DNA from: Phycisphaeraceae bacterium
Lineage (GTDB): Bacteria; Planctomycetota; Phycisphaerae; Phycisphaerales; Phycisphaeraceae
Length of the DNA: 64,000 bases
Assembly: GCA_020849625.1 (NCBI GenBank)
Contig: JADLFV010000030.1
Coordinates: 28,452 to 92,451 of the forward strand
Direction of reading: 5' to 3'
Shown: piece by piece, positions 36,945 to 46,092 of the stretch
Numbering within the stretch: the first letter of the stretch is position 1
How the letters are laid out: the number at the start of each line of letters is the position of its first letter
The notes under the pieces: model-generated
What the model was told of the DNA's origin: nothing
Seen by the model: only the letters and a program-made list of their open reading frames with translations
Databases searched by the model: none
Program-made: the position numbers and the translations under genes

Positions 36945-38486
36945 ATGAACATCCGCTTCGTGTTGCGACAGTTCGGCCTGGTCATCATGGTGCTGTGCGC
37001 GTGCATGGCGCTGACCATGTGCTGGTCGCTGGTGCAGTGGCGTGCGAAGATGGTCGATGAACGTTCGGCCGCGCTGTCGCTGCTGATCGCGGTGGGCGTG
37101 GCACTGGTGGCCGGCATCACGCTGTGGGTGATCGGGCGTGGCGGCATGGATCGCTTCTTCGGCCGGCGCGAAGCCCTGCTGCTGGTGGCCTTGTCATGGG
37201 TGATCGGGGCGGCGGTGGCGGCACTGCCCTTTTTCATCTGGGCCCGCTTCGATCCGGCTCATCCCCAGGGCCATCGCTTCGAGCATTTCGTCGATTGCTA
37301 CTTCGAATCCATGAGCGGCTTGACCACCACCGGGGCCACCGTGCTCAGCGACATCAGCACCCTGCCCCAGGGCCTGCTGCTGTGGCGGGCGGCCACGCAC
37401 TGGCTGGGCGGCCTGGGCATCGTCGTGTTGTTTGTAGCGGTGCTGCCGCACATGGGAACCGGCGGCAAACGCATGTTCATGGCCGAGATCACCGGCCCCA
37501 ACAAAACCGGATTGCGGCCGCGCATCCGTGACACGGCCCGCATGTTGCTGCTGATTTACCTGGGCTTGAATGTGGCGGAAATCCTATCCCTGCGCCTGTG
37601 CGGTCTCAGTTGGTTCGATGCCGTGTGCGAGTCGTTCGCCACCATCGCCACCGGCGGTTTCAGCACCCAGAACGCCAGCACTGCGGGCTATCGCTCGTTA
37701 GCGGTGGAACTGGTAATCATCCTGTTCATGCTGCTATCGGGGGTCAACTTCGCGCTCTACTTCAGCCTGGTCAACGGCCGGGTGCGTCGGGTGCTGACCG
37801 ACCCGGAGCTGCGCCTCTACCTGCTGACCACGCTGGCGGCGGTGGTGATTGTGGCCGTGGCGATTTACGGCGGATCAATCATCACCGCCAACGGCGACAG
37901 CGTCGAAGCCGATGCGGGCTACGCCGCTCGTTACGCCGCCTTCGCGGTCATTGCCACCCGCACCAACACCGGCTTCGCCACCGCGGACGTCAATCCCTGG
38001 GGCTTTCTGCCCGCGCTGATCCTGATCCTATTCATGTTCACCGGCGCCTGTGCCGGTTCGACCGCCGGCGGCATCAAGCTCGTGCGCTGCCTGGTGGTCG
38101 TCAAGATGCTTGCCGCCGGCACGCGCAGGGTCTTTCGCCCCTCCCTGGTCCAGCCGATCCGCATCGGACGCAATCTGGTGCCACCCTCGGTCCAGACCGA
38201 AGCGTTGACCTACACCGTCATTTATCTGCTGGTTTTCGCCCTCGGCGGCACGGCCGTGCAACTGCTCGAACCTTCCGGTCATACCAACCTGGTCACGTCG
38301 TTCAGCGCCAGCGTGGCCTGTCTGTCCAACACTGGCCCGGGCCTCAACCTCGTGGGCACGGTCCAGAACTACGGGTGGTTGAGTCCGGGCAGCAAACTGG
38401 TGCTCAGTCTGGTTATGCTCCTGGGCCGCATCGAAGTGTTCGCCATACTCGCCCTGTTCAACCCCAGCTTCTGGCGCAGGGAGTAG
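36945..38486 (+). CDS. trkH: Trk potassium uptake channel subunit TrkH
   Basis: A 513-residue polytopic membrane protein of the Trk/Ktr/HKT superfamily. Selectivity-filter P-loops are visible: SMSGLTTTGATVL, FATIATGGFSTQNAS, ATRTNTGFATAD and a last SCLSNTGPGLN, each with the filter glycine. Loop GACAGSTAGGIKLVR is the intramembrane gate region of this family. With trkA upstream it forms a complete Trk-type system. Its Shine-Dalgarno sequence comes from a palindromic repeat. Confidence 0.94.
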   Translation: MNIRFVLRQFGLVIMVLCACMALTMCWSLVQWRAKMVDERSAALSLLIAVGVALVAGITLWVIGRGGMDRFFGRREALLLVALSWVIGAAVAALPFFIWARFDPAHPQGHRFEHFVDCYFESMSGLTTTGATVLSDISTLPQGLLLWRAATHWLGGLGIVVLFVAVLPHMGTGGKRMFMAEITGPNKTGLRPRIRDTARMLLLIYLGLNVAEILSLRLCGLSWFDAVCESFATIATGGFSTQNASTAGYRSLAVELVIILFMLLSGVNFALYFSLVNGRVRRVLTDPELRLYLLTTLAAVVIVAVAIYGGSIITANGDSVEADAGYAARYAAFAVIATRTNTGFATADVNPWGFLPALILILFMFTGACAGSTAGGIKLVRCLVVVKMLAAGTRRVFRPSLVQPIRIGRNLVPPSVQTEALTYTVIYLLVFALGGTAVQLLEPSGHTNLVTSFSASVACLSNTGPGLNLVGTVQNYGWLSPGSKLVLSLVMLLGRIEVFAILALFNPSFWRRE

Positions 38487-38528
38487 CTGCTACTTGACGC
38501 TCCCGGCTGTGCCCCCAACAATACCTCC

Positions 38529-39086
38529 ATGCCGATCCCCGAAGCTGACATCATCAACGTCGATCTGCCCCCGCTGACCCCGGGCGAGAATTTCTATCTG
38601 CCCGAGGTGTTCAAGGGCCTGGGCACCACGCTCAAGCACATGGTCGGCTCGGCGGGCAAATGGCTTGGCGGCGGCCAGCGGCTCAAGACCATGGAGTATC
38701 CCGAGGTCCGCCGCGAAGATATTCCCCTGGAGCAGGGCGGCGCTCATATTCCAAACTTCCGGGGGGTGCATCGGCTCAACCGCGATGAGGACGGCCGCGT
38801 CCGCTGCGTCGCCTGCTTCATGTGCTCGACCGCCTGCCCCGCTCACTGCATCCACATCGAAGGCGCCGCGGCCCCCTGGGACGACCGCGAAAAATATCCG
38901 GTCAAGTTCGACCTCGACGAGCTTCGCTGCATCTTCTGCGGCATGTGCGAAGAGGCTTGCCCCGTCGATGCCATCGAGCTGACCTATGCCTACGACATCG
39001 TGGGCCTGTCACGGCAGGAAATGATCTTCGACAAAGAAAAACTCCTGGCGGTGTACGACGCCACCGTCGAACGCAAGCCCATGTGA
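38529..39086 (+). CDS. nuoI: NADH-quinone oxidoreductase subunit I (orphan)
   Basis: A 185-residue ferredoxin-like subunit with two 4Fe-4S motifs: CVACFMCSTACPAHC and CIFCGMCEEACPVDA (each CxxCxxCxxxCP). The N-terminus with the GLGTTLKHM helix and the spacing fit NuoI/Nqo9, which carries electrons to the membrane arm of complex I. It stands alone, downstream of trkH and without other nuo genes, so either the nuo operon is split in this genome or this copy serves another ferredoxin-dependent complex. Confidence 0.85.
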   Translation: MPIPEADIINVDLPPLTPGENFYLPEVFKGLGTTLKHMVGSAGKWLGGGQRLKTMEYPEVRREDIPLEQGGAHIPNFRGVHRLNRDEDGRVRCVACFMCSTACPAHCIHIEGAAAPWDDREKYPVKFDLDELRCIFCGMCEEACPVDAIELTYAYDIVGLSRQEMIFDKEKLLAVYDATVERKPM

Positions 39087-39100
39087 GCCTTTCGCGACGG

Positions 39101-39155
39101 TTGTTTAGCACTTGCGGCCACGCGGGGAGTTCCCGGTCTGGCGGCCGGGGTTAAA
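39101..39155. repeat. Decayed TGTTTAGC-type palindrome
   Basis: It starts with TTGTTTAGC and ends with GGTTAAAC, enclosing CGGCC...GGCCG and GGGGAGTTCCC palindromic pieces. It resembles the element at 30084-30137 but with substitutions. It fills the gap between nuoI and the Tat phosphoesterase gene. Confidence 0.5.
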
Positions 39156-39196
39156 CTTTCTGAAACCTTTCTCTGCCTGCGGCGTAATAGCTGTCG

Positions 39197-40054
39197 ATGC
39201 AGCAACCCAGACTCTCCCGCCGCCGATTCCTGCAACTGGGCCTCTGTGCGGGGCTTCCTTCCACCAGCGTGGCCGGGTACGCCCGGTTCATCGAGCCGCA
39301 CAATCTTGAGGTCGTCCAGCATACGCTGCCCATCGCCAACCTCCCGTCCCGACTGGTCGGCAAAAGGCTGGTCCACATCTCTGATCTGCACATCTGTCGC
39401 GTCGATGACGACTACATGCACCGGGCACTGGCGGCTGTCAACGACACCGAGCCCGATCTGCTGACCATTACCGGCGACATCACCGACTGCTATTACGGCA
39501 TCCAGCTCGATCGCACCCTGCGCATGCTCGCTGACCTGCGCATGCCGCCCCTGGGCATCGTCTGCTGCCTGGGCAACCATGACTACGGCCTGCACTGGCG
39601 GCGATACGACGTGGCCGACGAATTGACCGACCGCCTGCGCCGGATGAACTACACCGTGCTGCGCAACCACGTGATCGACGTCGAGGGCCTGCGCGTCGGC
39701 GGCGTCGATGAGCTTTGGGCCCTGCGCAGTCGCCCGCAGCAAGTGATCTCGCAACTGACCCCCGATCGGGCTGCCATCGTGCTGGCACACAACCCCGACC
39801 TGGTTGACAGCCCCGAATGGTTACCCTTCAAAGGCTGGACCCTCTGCGGCCACACCCACGGCGGACAGGTCAAGCTGCCCTTCGTCGGCTTCACCTATCT
39901 GCCCGTACGCAATCGCCGCTACGTCAACGGCCTGATCAACACCGACCACGGCGGCAAACTCCACGTCAGCCCCGGCATCGGCTACACCCGCCCCGTCCGC
40001 TTCCGTATTCCTCCGCAGATCACCATTTTCAACCTGGCATCCACTGAGGCGTGA
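39197..40054 (+). CDS. Tat-exported metallophosphoesterase (YaeI-like)
   Basis: A 285-residue protein with a twin-arginine signal (SRRRFLQLGLCAG) and the phosphoesterase motifs HISDLHICR, ITGDITDCYYG, CCLGNHDYG, LAHNPDLV and LCGHTHGGQVKLP in order. YaeI-type enzymes cleave phosphodiesters and several are linked to lipids. The substrate is unknown. Twin-arginine export implies folding with its metals before transport. It overlaps the start of the longest frame of the next gene, but the true start of that gene is 75 nt downstream. Confidence 0.88.
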   Translation: MQQPRLSRRRFLQLGLCAGLPSTSVAGYARFIEPHNLEVVQHTLPIANLPSRLVGKRLVHISDLHICRVDDDYMHRALAAVNDTEPDLLTITGDITDCYYGIQLDRTLRMLADLRMPPLGIVCCLGNHDYGLHWRRYDVADELTDRLRRMNYTVLRNHVIDVEGLRVGGVDELWALRSRPQQVISQLTPDRAAIVLAHNPDLVDSPEWLPFKGWTLCGHTHGGQVKLPFVGFTYLPVRNRRYVNGLINTDHGGKLHVSPGIGYTRPVRFRIPPQITIFNLASTEA

Positions 40055-40128
40055 ATTTTCAGACCCGGTTGCCGACATTTGGGTATAGTGACGGGGGCTC
40101 GGACAATTCAGCTTGGGGAGTCATATTC

Positions 40129-41865
40129 ATGGGTCTGCTCACCTCATTTTCGTCTCGCTTTGTGTCTGCATCTTTACTGGTCGCCAGCATGATGCTCTAT
40201 GGCGGCTGCGCTCTGGCCGGGCCCCTCAAGTTGAGCAACCCGAGCTTCGAGTCGCCCCGGCTGGATGGGATCAAGACCACCCACACCGACATCATCGGCG
40301 ACTGGCGCACGCTCGAGCATCACGTCTATGGCTGCCTGCTGCTGCACACCAATAGCCCCGATGGCCCCGACGCCCCCGAAGGCCGACAGTTCGCCGCCAT
40401 CGTCAATCGCGGCGCATCCGATAGCCAGACCACGCAGATGACCCAGCAGGTGCTGCCGCCCGGAGGCAAAGGCGTTCTGGCTAACTATGCCTACTCGCTC
40501 ACCCTGTCGCTGCGCAAAGCCACGCCCGACGTCAACAGCAACGTGTTTCGCGTCGGGCTCTACGCCAACGCAGAGATGACCCGGCCCCTGGCGGAGATCC
40601 CCGGCATGATGCTGCAGATGTCCGCTGACACCTGGACGCGCAACAGCGTCACGTTCCACAGCAGCGAAGCCGATGCCGGCAAACCCATGTTCATCGGCAT
40701 CGAGGCCAGCAGGATCGGCGGTAGCATGATGTCGCGCATGCTGGTCGATGATGTGCGCCTCGAATCCGAACCGGTCATGGCTTCGGCCGATTCAATCAGC
40801 GAAACAGACACTTCGCGGCAGACGCCCGACTTCCAGATGCAGCCGCTGTTCGAGGAACAGCGCATCCCCAAGATCATCGTGGCGCCCGACGGCTCCGTGC
40901 TGGCGTTCGGACGTTCCTGCTCCCAACTCAAGCGCAGTGAGGATGCCGGCCTCACGTGGGAATCGGTGGATTTGCCGGACGAATGCCGCGGCAACGCCCT
41001 GGTTGATGAAAACACCGGCGACGTCCTGGTCCTGCTGCCCAAAGCATCCTCGCTCTGGCGCAGCAACGACAACGGCAAAACCTGGCGCCATGAAGCCATC
41101 ACCATCCTGCCCAACGAGGCCGGCTACGGCACGCCAGACAAAGTTCCCGCCGACCCTGAGTGCAGCGAGGCCGGCATCACCCTGCGTTATGGCGAGCACA
41201 AGGGACGCCTGCTCATGTCCGTGCGCCTGCAACCGCCCGACGGCTCCAACGACCAGGAATACTGGCCTTACAACTACAACGCCGCCATCTACAGTGACGA
41301 CGGCAAGACCTGGCAGGTCAGCGGCCCTGTCCAGAGCGGCACCGGTGAAGGCACGCTGGCGGAGTTCAGTGACGGCAGCATCTATTACAACTCGCGCTCG
41401 CACATGTCCATCGATGACCGCCGCCAGATCGCCATGAGTTACGACGGCGGACACATGTGGGTCGACTGGCGCGTGGAAGAAACGCTGCGCGAAGTCGGCG
41501 AGCCGTTCTACTTCAAGTACGGCAGCCATCCCAGCTACGGCTGCAACGCGGGACTGGTCGTGCTGCCGCCGGAGACGACCGACGGCCACGACGTTCTGCT
41601 CTACAGCACACCCGACAACCCCGGCGGCGAACGCATGCACATGACCGTCTGGGCCAGCTTCGACCACGGTCAGACCTGGCCTGTCAAGCGCATGATCTAC
41701 GACGGTCCCAGCGCCTATTCATCGCTGGCTGCCGACAAGGACGGCAACATCTACCTGCTCTTCGAGCACGGCGAAGAAAAACTTTACGAGCGCCTCATGC
41801 TGGTCCGCTTCAACCTCGCCTGGCTCTGCGACGGCAAGGACTGGAAGCAGTATATAAGCCAGTAA
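40129..41865 (+). CDS. Secreted sialidase-like protein with N-terminal beta domain
   Basis: A 578-residue exported protein. The ATG at 40129 has GGGGAG 9 nt upstream and opens a signal peptide (ASLLVASMMLYGGCALA, possibly a lipoprotein signal). Residues about 30-220 look like a jelly-roll carbohydrate-binding domain (LSNPSFESPRLDG, then IGDWRT). The rest is a six-bladed propeller with Asp boxes SEDAGLTW, SNDNGKTW, SDDGKTW, SYDGGHMW and FDHGQTW, typical of sialidases (GH33) and related glycan-active propellers. A catalytic glutamate could be in AEFSDGSIYYNSR, where GSIYYNSR resembles the GH33 nucleophile region. Unlike the protein at 3630 it has no PEP-CTERM tail. Confidence 0.82.
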   Translation: MGLLTSFSSRFVSASLLVASMMLYGGCALAGPLKLSNPSFESPRLDGIKTTHTDIIGDWRTLEHHVYGCLLLHTNSPDGPDAPEGRQFAAIVNRGASDSQTTQMTQQVLPPGGKGVLANYAYSLTLSLRKATPDVNSNVFRVGLYANAEMTRPLAEIPGMMLQMSADTWTRNSVTFHSSEADAGKPMFIGIEASRIGGSMMSRMLVDDVRLESEPVMASADSISETDTSRQTPDFQMQPLFEEQRIPKIIVAPDGSVLAFGRSCSQLKRSEDAGLTWESVDLPDECRGNALVDENTGDVLVLLPKASSLWRSNDNGKTWRHEAITILPNEAGYGTPDKVPADPECSEAGITLRYGEHKGRLLMSVRLQPPDGSNDQEYWPYNYNAAIYSDDGKTWQVSGPVQSGTGEGTLAEFSDGSIYYNSRSHMSIDDRRQIAMSYDGGHMWVDWRVEETLREVGEPFYFKYGSHPSYGCNAGLVVLPPETTDGHDVLLYSTPDNPGGERMHMTVWASFDHGQTWPVKRMIYDGPSAYSSLAADKDGNIYLLFEHGEEKLYERLMLVRFNLAWLCDGKDWKQYISQ

Positions 41866-41868
41866 TCC

Positions 41869-42882
41869 TCACGCACTGCGAATGCCCTCGCGCCGCCACA
41901 CCTCGCGGATCAGTTCGTAGCGCGATAATTCCATCCCCGTGTACACGCAGTTGCTCGTGCAGAAGACGTACCCCGGCGCTTTCATCCCGTGCGTCAGCGC
42001 ATAGCGTGCCGACTCGATGCACTGTTCGTCCGTGCCGGTCTGCAGCAATCCACAGTTGACGTTGCCGCACAGGGCCACCTTGTCGCCCATCCGCTCAATG
42101 ATCTGTTTCATGTCCACCCCGCCCTGCGGATCGAGCGAGTGCAGGGCGTGCGGCCGACAACGCTCATCATCCGGCACCAGGCGGTCGAGGATGGGTATGA
42201 TGTTGCCGTCGGTGTGCTTGATGACGTAGAAACCCATTTCGCGATACCCGGCAATCAAACGGTGCAGGTAGGGCGTGATGAAGCGATCGAACCACGGCAG
42301 AGGCAGGAACGTGCCGGTGTTGAAGCAGTAGTCGCAACAGAGGGCGAACCCGTCCAGCCCGCCGTGACGGCGCAGCACCTCCGCGCGTTGCAGGAACGTA
42401 TCCACCCGCTGCGCGGCCTCGGCTTCCACCTGATCCGGCTGCTCGGCCATGCGCACGCTCATTTCTTCCAGGTCACCGCCGCAGGGAATGGAAATGGTCG
42501 CATCACCGTGCAGCATGAGGAAGAAGCGATCCCCGCTGCGGCGGCGGATCTCGTCGATCAGCGCCATGAACATCTCCGGCTCGCGCGGCCGGGGATTCAG
42601 CAGAATCGCATCGTGCTCGTAGCGCTCGGCGATGTCGATGTAGAGCTGGGCCAGGTCCGCGATGTGCAGGTTCCGCTCGTGCTGCGTCATCTGAAGCCAC
42701 TGGTGGTCCATGCGATGCTCGGGGTGCACCTTGCCGAATACTTCCATGGTCAGAAAGAACACCAACTCGAAGTGGGGCACCCGTCCCGGTAACGGCCGGC
42801 GCTGCATCGCCGCGGTGAAGCGCTGGCGCGGGGTCAGGGTGTCGGCTTTGATTGATGCGGATGCGGATGTCGTCACGGACAT
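41869..42882 (-). CDS. Uroporphyrinogen decarboxylase-family protein
   Basis: A 337-residue protein with the UroD barrel pattern (LTPRQRFTAAMQRR, FELVFFLTMEVFG, YVIKHTDGNIIPILDRLV, LCGNVNCGLLQTG, and late GYVFCTSNCVYTGM). It is not likely to be HemE, because it is encoded with a PhyH-type oxygenase and an AraC regulator and lacks the PxxPVW-type heme-pathway N-terminus. UroD-like proteins of this kind often handle methyl transfer or unknown small substrates. It overlaps the PhyH gene by 10 nt, so they form an operon. Confidence 0.78.
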   Translation of the reverse strand: MSVTTSASASIKADTLTPRQRFTAAMQRRPLPGRVPHFELVFFLTMEVFGKVHPEHRMDHQWLQMTQHERNLHIADLAQLYIDIAERYEHDAILLNPRPREPEMFMALIDEIRRRSGDRFFLMLHGDATISIPCGGDLEEMSVRMAEQPDQVEAEAAQRVDTFLQRAEVLRRHGGLDGFALCCDYCFNTGTFLPLPWFDRFITPYLHRLIAGYREMGFYVIKHTDGNIIPILDRLVPDDERCRPHALHSLDPQGGVDMKQIIERMGDKVALCGNVNCGLLQTGTDEQCIESARYALTHGMKAPGYVFCTSNCVYTGMELSRYELIREVWRREGIRSA

Positions 42883-43685
42883 GCTGTCTCCTTAACCTGT
42901 GCCGGCATGATGCCCTTGATCCAATCGCCGTGCGGGTTCACGCCGCGCAGCATCATACCTTGCCCATGTGATCGCGAGTGCTGGTCGTTGCTGGGCCGGT
43001 CCGCTGGATCGCGGAACTGCACAAGCACGGTCTTGCGCATCTGGTCGGAGCGATTGATGCCGGAGCCGTGAATGGTCAGATAGCTGCAGAACAGCACGTC
43101 GCCGCGCCGAGCGGGACAGGGCGTCGCATCGTCGATCGGGTACTTTTCGGGGTCGAGATAGAAATCCTGTGGGCCGCCGTGCTTTTCTTTGTGTATCGGC
43201 AACGGTCCCAGCTTGTGACTGCCCGGCACGACGCGCAGGCAGCCCATCTGTTCGTTCGTGTCTCGCAGATGGATGATCCCAGCCGCCATGCTGTGCCGCT
43301 CGTGTGGGAAGTAGGGATAGTCCTGATGCATGGGAAAGCCGCTGCCCTTTTCCGTCGGCTTCTGAAACAGCTTGGTGTGGTGCAGCATCACGTTGGGACC
43401 GATCAGGTCGGCCATCGCTTCAGTCAATAAGGGATGCAGAAGGGCACGGGCCCATGTCGCGGAGTAGGCCTGCACGTCTTGAGTGTGGATCAGCGGCGAC
43501 GAATCCTGCCCGCTGCTCCACTGGCCGGACCATTTGACGTCGAGACTGGCCTGTTGGCGCAGGCGCCGCTCGATGATGGCGTCGAATTCTCGCTCCAGTT
43601 CGTCCACCTCGGCGTCACTGAAGATGCCGCTGACCAGGACGTAGCCGTGGACGTGGTAATGGTTGATCTGTTGAGGGGTGAGCAT
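42873..43685 (-). CDS. Phytanoyl-CoA dioxygenase-family (PhyH) Fe(II)/2-oxoglutarate oxygenase
   Basis: A 270-residue double-stranded beta-helix oxygenase. The iron ligands are H120 and D122 in FPMHQDYPYF and H206 in YLTIHGSGINRS; a nearby arginine (R212 or R217) can hold 2-oxoglutarate. The N-terminus MLTPQQINHYHVHGYVLVSG is family standard. It could hydroxylate a lipid, a sugar-related acid or a natural product. It is the first gene of a two-gene operon with the UroD-like gene, and is divergent from an AraC regulator. Confidence 0.85.
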   Translation of the reverse strand: MLTPQQINHYHVHGYVLVSGIFSDAEVDELEREFDAIIERRLRQQASLDVKWSGQWSSGQDSSPLIHTQDVQAYSATWARALLHPLLTEAMADLIGPNVMLHHTKLFQKPTEKGSGFPMHQDYPYFPHERHSMAAGIIHLRDTNEQMGCLRVVPGSHKLGPLPIHKEKHGGPQDFYLDPEKYPIDDATPCPARRGDVLFCSYLTIHGSGINRSDQMRKTVLVQFRDPADRPSNDQHSRSHGQGMMLRGVNPHGDWIKGIMPAQVKETACP

Positions 43686-43760
43686 CAGTTTATCTCCGGA
43701 TCAGGAACTGGTAATTTATGTGACACACAAAACCGAATCGGCCCGCCTGCCGCATGGATC

Positions 43761-43832
43761 ATTGTCATCAATTCCCATATGATTGTGGCAATCTCCTGCG
43801 TATGTTCAATGGGAACGATTTTCGAATTGTGG
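43761..43832 (+). promoter_or_regulatory. Candidate AraC-type operator direct repeats
   Basis: ATTGTCATCAATTCCC at 43761 and ATTGTGGCAATCTCC at 43782 are near-direct repeats starting 21 bp apart, the spacing AraC proteins favour. TTCCCAT at 43772 and ATGGGAA at 43809 also form an inverted pair, and ATTGTGG recurs at 43826. All lie in the divergent gap between the AraC gene and the PhyH operon. Confidence 0.35.
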
Positions 43833-43842
43833 TGATTATTCA

Positions 43843-44730
43843 ATGGTCAAAGCGCGAAGACGCAGTCAACCCGCAGATCCCGGCCCGGTGGGGGAAACGC
43901 TCGCCTGGCCTTTGCGGGCTTCGCCCGTGGTACGCAGTGCGGGGGTCTATCTGCTGGATGATCGCGGCTTCGCTCACCACTACCAGGCTGCATCACACGC
44001 CCTGCACCTGTACGACTATGCAGCGACCATGATGTTCGACGACCGCACCATTCAGATCGCACCAGGCGATATGACTATTTCACCGGCCCACGGCATCACC
44101 CGCTACGACCTGCCCAGACCGGGCCGACATTACTGCATCCATTTCTTTCCTGTGGAAGAGCTGTCCAACAGCGAGGCCATGGTGGCACTGCCCCTGGTCC
44201 TGAGGTTGGGTGCATGGAAGGAGTGGATGGTCTGGCAGATGCTGGAGGTGATTCAACTGCACTCGCAAGCTGAACATGATCCGATCGTCGCCGCGGCTGC
44301 ATCCACAGCTGTTCAGGCCCTGCTGTTGGGTATCGCCATGCGTCATGATCGGATGGGCGCCGACGCTGCCGGACACGGCCGCGCCGAGCGAGCAGTCGAA
44401 CAGGCGGTGCTGCACATCGAGCAGAATCTCAGCCGCCCGTTGACCGTCCCGCAGATCGCTCGTCAGGTCCGCATGAGTCAGAATTATCTGGCCGGACTGT
44501 TTCGTCGGCGCTACGGCATGACCATGCCGCGCTACATCCTCACCCGACGCATCGAACTGGCTCAGCAACTGTTGATCACCACGGACCTGCCCGTCAATCG
44601 CGTGGCTGCCCGTGTGGGACTGAACGATCCGCAGCACTTCAACAAGCAGTTCCGCCGACTGGTTGGATGCGCACCCAGCCGTGTTCGCAGCGGGGACCAC
44701 GCTCGCCGTTCCGGCTATCTCGATCGCTGA
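43843..44730 (+). CDS. AraC-family transcriptional regulator
   Basis: A 295-residue protein. The N-terminal part (about 30-110) looks like a cupin effector domain (HHYQAASHALHLYDYAA, IQIAPGDMTISPAHGITRY). The C-terminal 100 residues have two helix-turn-helix units: PLTVPQIARQVRMSQNYLAGLFRRRYGM and RVAARVGLNDPQHFNKQFRRLVG. I chose the ATG at 43843; longer in-frame starts would read the intergenic operator region. It is divergent from the PhyH/UroD operon and probably controls it. Confidence 0.88.
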   Translation: MVKARRRSQPADPGPVGETLAWPLRASPVVRSAGVYLLDDRGFAHHYQAASHALHLYDYAATMMFDDRTIQIAPGDMTISPAHGITRYDLPRPGRHYCIHFFPVEELSNSEAMVALPLVLRLGAWKEWMVWQMLEVIQLHSQAEHDPIVAAAASTAVQALLLGIAMRHDRMGADAAGHGRAERAVEQAVLHIEQNLSRPLTVPQIARQVRMSQNYLAGLFRRRYGMTMPRYILTRRIELAQQLLITTDLPVNRVAARVGLNDPQHFNKQFRRLVGCAPSRVRSGDHARRSGYLDR

Positions 44731-44801
44731 ATTGTCCCTTATTTTCAGCCTGAATTGCAGCCTCCCCGGCCGACGCGCTTCATCTTGGCTATCATGGGGC
44801 C

Positions 44802-46007
44802 ATGACCATGCGTTTCGCTTCAGCCCTCAGCACAGAAACCGACACCGATGCCGCCTTCGGCGAATGCGTCGGGCAGTTGCTGCCGCGCCTCACGCAAGGC
44901 GCCGACGTGATCTGGCTGTTTCTGACCATGCACCATGCCGGGGCCCTCAAGCGCCTGGGCGGTGAACTGCAGCGTGTGCTGGGGGCCGCCCGCATCGTCG
45001 GCTGCACCTGCAAGGGCGTGCTCGGCGTGGGGCGCGAAATCGAAGAGGGCCCCGCGATCTCCGTGCTGGCCGGCAAGTTGCCGGGGGTGGACATCCAGGC
45101 CATGCCGCTCAACGACGTTAACTGGGCCCAGGCGGCTGACAATCCCGACCTGGCCCGCGCCGCCATCGGCGATACGGACAACCTCAAGGCCCTGATCCTG
45201 CTGGCGGATCCATTCAGCACGCCGTTGGTCGCCATGCTGCCAGCCCTGAATGCCGCACTTCCGGGGGCGGGGGTGCCCATCGTCGGCGGCATGGCCAGTT
45301 CCGCCACCGCGCCGCGCGGCAATCAACTGTTGCTCAACGACCAACTGATGCAGCAGGGCGCCATCGCCGTAACCATACGCGGCGAAGTCCACGTGCAGAC
45401 CACCGTCAGCCAGGGCGCTCGTCCCATCGGTTGGCCGCTGGTCATCACCAAGGCCCGCCGCCATGTCGTGCAGCAACTCGGCGGCAAGGCAGCCCTGGGC
45501 GCATTACGCGACATGGTGCAGAAGCTCGACGCTCACGAACAGCAGCTCATCCAGAGCCAGGGTGTGCTGGTCGGTCGCGTCATCAACGAATACAAGCCGC
45601 ACTTCGGACGCGGCGATTTCGTCATCCGCGGCCTGGTGGGCGTCGATCCCCGGGCCGGTTACCTGGCCATCGGCGATCCGCAGGTGCGCGTGGGTCAGAC
45701 CATTCAGTTCCACGTCCGTGACGCCCAGGCCGCCCGCGATGATCTTCTGCTGCTGCTGGAAGCTCAGCGGGTGCACGGTCCGGCCGCCGGTGCGTTACTT
45801 TTTACCTGCAACGGCCGGGGCAAAAACCTCTTCGGCCAGGGCGATGTCGATGCCGCCATGGTCACCGATGCTCTCGACCGCGCTCCCCTGGCCGGGTTCT
45901 TCGCCGCCGGCGAGATCGGCCCCATCGGCGACGCCAGCTACGTCCACGGCCACACCGCCAGCTTGATGGTGTTTCGTCCCCCGCATGAGCAAATGTCTGA
46001 TGTCTGA
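44802..46007 (+). CDS. FIST N / FIST C sensor-type protein
   Basis: A 401-residue protein with the two-domain FIST layout: an N-terminal part with VGCTCKGVLGVGREIEEGPAISVLAG and VPIVGGMASS, and a C-terminal part with FVIRGLVGVDPRAGYLAIGDPQVRVG, ending GEIGPIGDASYVHGHTASLMVF. FIST domains are thought to bind small ligands such as amino acids upstream of signalling proteins. Here the protein is soluble and stands alone without a kinase or cyclase. Its stop codon lies inside a repeat (45994-46086). Confidence 0.85.
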   Translation: MTMRFASALSTETDTDAAFGECVGQLLPRLTQGADVIWLFLTMHHAGALKRLGGELQRVLGAARIVGCTCKGVLGVGREIEEGPAISVLAGKLPGVDIQAMPLNDVNWAQAADNPDLARAAIGDTDNLKALILLADPFSTPLVAMLPALNAALPGAGVPIVGGMASSATAPRGNQLLLNDQLMQQGAIAVTIRGEVHVQTTVSQGARPIGWPLVITKARRHVVQQLGGKAALGALRDMVQKLDAHEQQLIQSQGVLVGRVINEYKPHFGRGDFVIRGLVGVDPRAGYLAIGDPQVRVGQTIQFHVRDAQAARDDLLLLLEAQRVHGPAAGALLFTCNGRGKNLFGQGDVDAAMVTDALDRAPLAGFFAAGEIGPIGDASYVHGHTASLMVFRPPHEQMSDV

Positions 46008-46086
46008 TTGCTGATGTCTGATGTTTTCGATCATGCCGACGATTGTTTGTCATTACATCAGCAATCAACAATCAGATATCAGAGAT
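45994..46086. repeat. Inverted repeat of the TCTGATGTCTGATTGC family
   Basis: The left arm, TGTCTGATGTCTGATTGC and then TGATGTCTGATG, holds the stop codon of the FIST gene. The right arm, ACATCAGCAATCAAC and AATCAGATATCAGAGA, is its complement. The loop is about 31 nt. A lone arm of the same family is at 63878-63892. Confidence 0.85.
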
Positions 46087-46092
46087 TCCCCT

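Noticed and set aside
41869..42882. Calling the UroD-family gene hemE
   Set aside because: Context (PhyH, AraC) and the divergent N-terminus do not fit the heme-pathway enzyme.
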